A stretch of DNA of 6,913 nt. It comes from Verrucomicrobiota bacterium. Its GTDB lineage: Bacteria; Verrucomicrobiota; Kiritimatiellia; UBA8416; JAIOPI01. Every line of letters begins with the position of its first letter. The first letter of the stretch is position 1. A program made the translations under genes and the position numbers. Shown here piece by piece: positions 5,672 to 6,913 of the stretch. The notes under the pieces were generated by a model. It was given only the letters and a program-made list of their open reading frames with translations, did not search any database and was not told the DNA's origin. The stretch lies in assembly GCA_027620105.1 (NCBI GenBank), contig JAQCIA010000107.1, positions 1 through 6,913 of the forward strand, written 5' to 3'.

Positions 5672-6169
5672 TCAGCGAAAATAGTAGCGGATCCCGATGG
5701 CGACGTTCAGCTCGAGGTCGGCTTCGGGTGCGACATCGAGCACCGGGACGAGTTCGCCAAAGATATCGTAGGGACGCGCATAGGGCAGATAGTTGATGCC
5801 GATGGGGAATCGAAAGCCGAAGCGGTTCTGGTCCTCTGATTTGCCCTTGCCGTCGTCCTCGTCATCGAGCTTCAGGCGCGCGCCCAGGCCGAAATAGACG
5901 GGCAGGGCGCCGCGAATGTTGCGCGGCATCAGCCATTCATAGCGGTGCCACAGGTAGTCGCCGTGCAGTTGCAGGGCGTCGCTGTCATCGAAGGCGACGC
6001 CGATTCCGCCATCGATGGCGTTGGCGTCGGAGAGCCAGTGTTTGAAGGAGAAGCCCGTCGGCTCGCCCAGCGCGACGCCAGCGCCGAAGCGACGTTCCGA
6101 CTCTGCAAGTACGGGAGAGGCGAAAAGCCCCGACAAAGTGATCGCGGCTGCAAACACGAGGGTGCGCAT
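5672..6169 (-). CDS. Small exported outer-membrane beta-barrel protein (resembles DUF3996/BAPKO_0422 type)
   Basis: The product is 165 residues with a signal peptide at 1-22 (MRT, hydrophobic 4-16, V-L-A before E23). The mature protein is a series of amphipathic strands with an opening FGAGVALGEPTGFSFKHWL (28-46) followed by NAIDGGIGVAF (50-60), typical of small eight-stranded barrels annotated as BAPKO_0422/DUF3996-like. That assignment is from memory of the motif. It ends in GIRYYFR, with the aromatic residues expected of a C-terminal beta-signal for BAM-dependent insertion. A very acidic loop (DDEDDGKGKSED, 102-113) could face outward or bind cations. The ATG at 6169 has an excellent AAGGAG five bases upstream. 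An earlier in-frame ATG at 6193 lies at or before the predicted transcription start. The function is unknown. The gene sits between a TauE/SafE permease gene and the glycosyltransferase gene on the same strand. Confidence 0.85.
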   Translation of the reverse strand: MRTLVFAAAITLSGLFASPVLAESERRFGAGVALGEPTGFSFKHWLSDANAIDGGIGVAFDDSDALQLHGDYLWHRYEWLMPRNIRGALPVYFGLGARLKLDDEDDGKGKSEDQNRFGFRFPIGINYLPYARPYDIFGELVPVLDVAPEADLELNVAIGIRYYFR

Positions 6170-6191
6170 GGTGGCTCCTTTCATTGCCCAC

Positions 6192-6219
6192 ATAGTAGCG
6201 TATCAGGGCGGGGGTGCAA
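6192..6219 (-). promoter_or_regulatory. Candidate promoter for the small barrel gene
   Basis: On the minus strand TTGCAC (6219-6214) and TACTAT (6197-6192) are 16 bases apart, in the 71-base gap between the permease stop and the barrel ATG. Hexamers match consensus at 3/6 and 4/6. The predicted start near 6185 would leave a short leader carrying the strong AAGGAG site. Confidence 0.3.
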
Positions 6220-6240
6220 TCTTTCGCGGAGTGGCGCGTG

Positions 6241-6913
6241 TCAGAGCAGCAGCCGCACGGCACCGAGAATGGCAAAGATGAGGATGGCGATATTGAAAGG
6301 TTTTTCGGGAATCCAGCGCACGAGCCAGAAACCGAGCAACGCGCCCGCCATGATGGCCGGGGCAAGGACGAGGTTGAAGTGCATGGTGCCGGGCGTGATG
6401 AGGCCCAGGTGCGCGCTGAAGGGGACCTTGAACACGTTGATGATGAAAAAGTACCAGGCGGCCGTGCCGACGAAAGTCGTTTTGGGGAGGCGCATGGCGA
6501 GCAAGTAGATGGCCATGATCGGGCCGGCGGCGTTGGCCAGCATGGTGGTGGCGCCGGCCATGACGCCGATGAGGGCGGCGAAGCTGAGATGGGTGGGGAT
6601 GTGCAGTTCCGCGTCACGCCGGCGGTTGCGCCAGGCATTCAGCGCGAGCATGGCCAGCACGATGACGCCGATGACCGGGCTGAGCTGGCGGTCGTTGATG
6701 CGGCCCATCAGCGCGTAGCCGATCAACACGCCGAGCACGGTCCAGGGAAAGACGCGGAACAGGTGGGACCACACGGCGTGGCGACGGTACCAGATGACGG
6801 CAAAAATGTCGGCCAGGATGAGCATGGGCAGGACCACGCCGGTGGAGGCCTTCGCGGGAAGGATATTGGCGAAAATGGGAATCGCCAGAATGCCGACGCC
6901 GGGCAGGCCGGTT
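6241..6913 (-). CDS. TauE/SafE-family (sulfite exporter-like) membrane permease, 5' end outside window
   Basis: The frame is open to the right edge, giving 223 C-terminal residues. A GTG at 6837 is only an internal codon, because the 25 codons before it (GLPGVGILAIPIFANILPAK and following) are clearly family sequence: the Gly/Pro-rich first re-entrant segment of TauE/SafE proteins (PF01925). Further hydrophobic segments follow, including VLPMLILADIFAVIWY, FPWTVLGVLIGYALM, LSPVIGVIVLAMLAL, a second-half GVMAGATTMLANAAGPIMAIYLLA that mirrors the first as expected for the internal repeat, and two more to the end. The family exports small anions such as sulfite, sulfoacetate or related organosulfonates, or is uncharacterised; the substrate cannot be predicted. 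Perhaps 20-40 residues of the N terminus are missing, judging from the usual length near 250. The barrel gene follows after 71 bases. Confidence 0.88.
   Translation of the reverse strand, partial: TGLPGVGILAIPIFANILPAKASTGVVLPMLILADIFAVIWYRRHAVWSHLFRVFPWTVLGVLIGYALMGRINDRQLSPVIGVIVLAMLALNAWRNRRRDAELHIPTHLSFAALIGVMAGATTMLANAAGPIMAIYLLAMRLPKTTFVGTAAWYFFIINVFKVPFSAHLGLITPGTMHFNLVLAPAIMAGALLGFWLVRWIPEKPFNIAILIFAILGAVRLLL

Noticed and set aside
5985..6638. A 217-codon minus-strand frame spanning the permease and barrel genes
   Set aside because: It is a shifted frame over two genes with clear signal-peptide, membrane and barrel features. Its Pro/Ser/Arg/Thr-rich product is typical of a shadow frame.

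Overview
The window is a G+C-rich stretch of bacterial chromosome from a Gram-negative (double-membrane) organism. Two exported proteins look like outer-membrane beta-barrels, which supports an outer membrane. Lineage cannot be fixed from sequence alone. The secreted alpha/alpha-toroid protein, orphan AMMECR1 protein and retaining GT4 glycosyltransferase would fit Planctomycetes/Verrucomicrobia-like or Hydrogenedentota-like bacteria, but that is a low-confidence inference from gene style. No rRNA, tRNA, CRISPR array, insertion sequence, integrase or phage gene is visible.

Layout from the left: (1) a minus-strand block with an exported alpha/alpha-toroid repeat protein (1670-2845), a sugar-type ABC ATPase (463-1566) and the 5' part of an exported beta-rich protein (1-452, running off the left edge). 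The last two are tightly coupled, with the downstream Shine-Dalgarno overlapping the ATPase stop codon. (2) A divergent intergenic region of 272 bp (2846-3117) with a perfect TATAAT -10 for the toroid gene and inverted repeats on the other side. (3) Two plus-strand genes: an AMMECR1-domain protein (3118-3711) and a DedA-family membrane transporter (3858-4520), separated by a likely terminator and a cluster of three GAATCGG repeats. (4) A minus-strand block converging on dedA: a TauE/SafE-type membrane permease (6241 to beyond the right edge), a small outer-membrane barrel protein (5672-6169) and a GT4 glycosyltransferase whose last codons are out of frame by one base (4586-5629, natural tail ending at 4527).

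The genes do not form one obvious pathway. Most act at the envelope: inner-membrane anion export (TauE/SafE), lipid or undecaprenyl-carrier handling (DedA), glycan assembly (GT4), outer-membrane barrels and solute uptake energisation (ABC ATPase). The region reads as ordinary chromosome with several single-gene units. I see no convincing new multi-gene system. The points most worth a second look are the one-base frameshift in the glycosyltransferase, the ABC ATPase paired with an exported barrel-like protein instead of permeases, the GAATCGG repeat cluster before dedA, and the possible alternative leader structures before the AMMECR1 gene.
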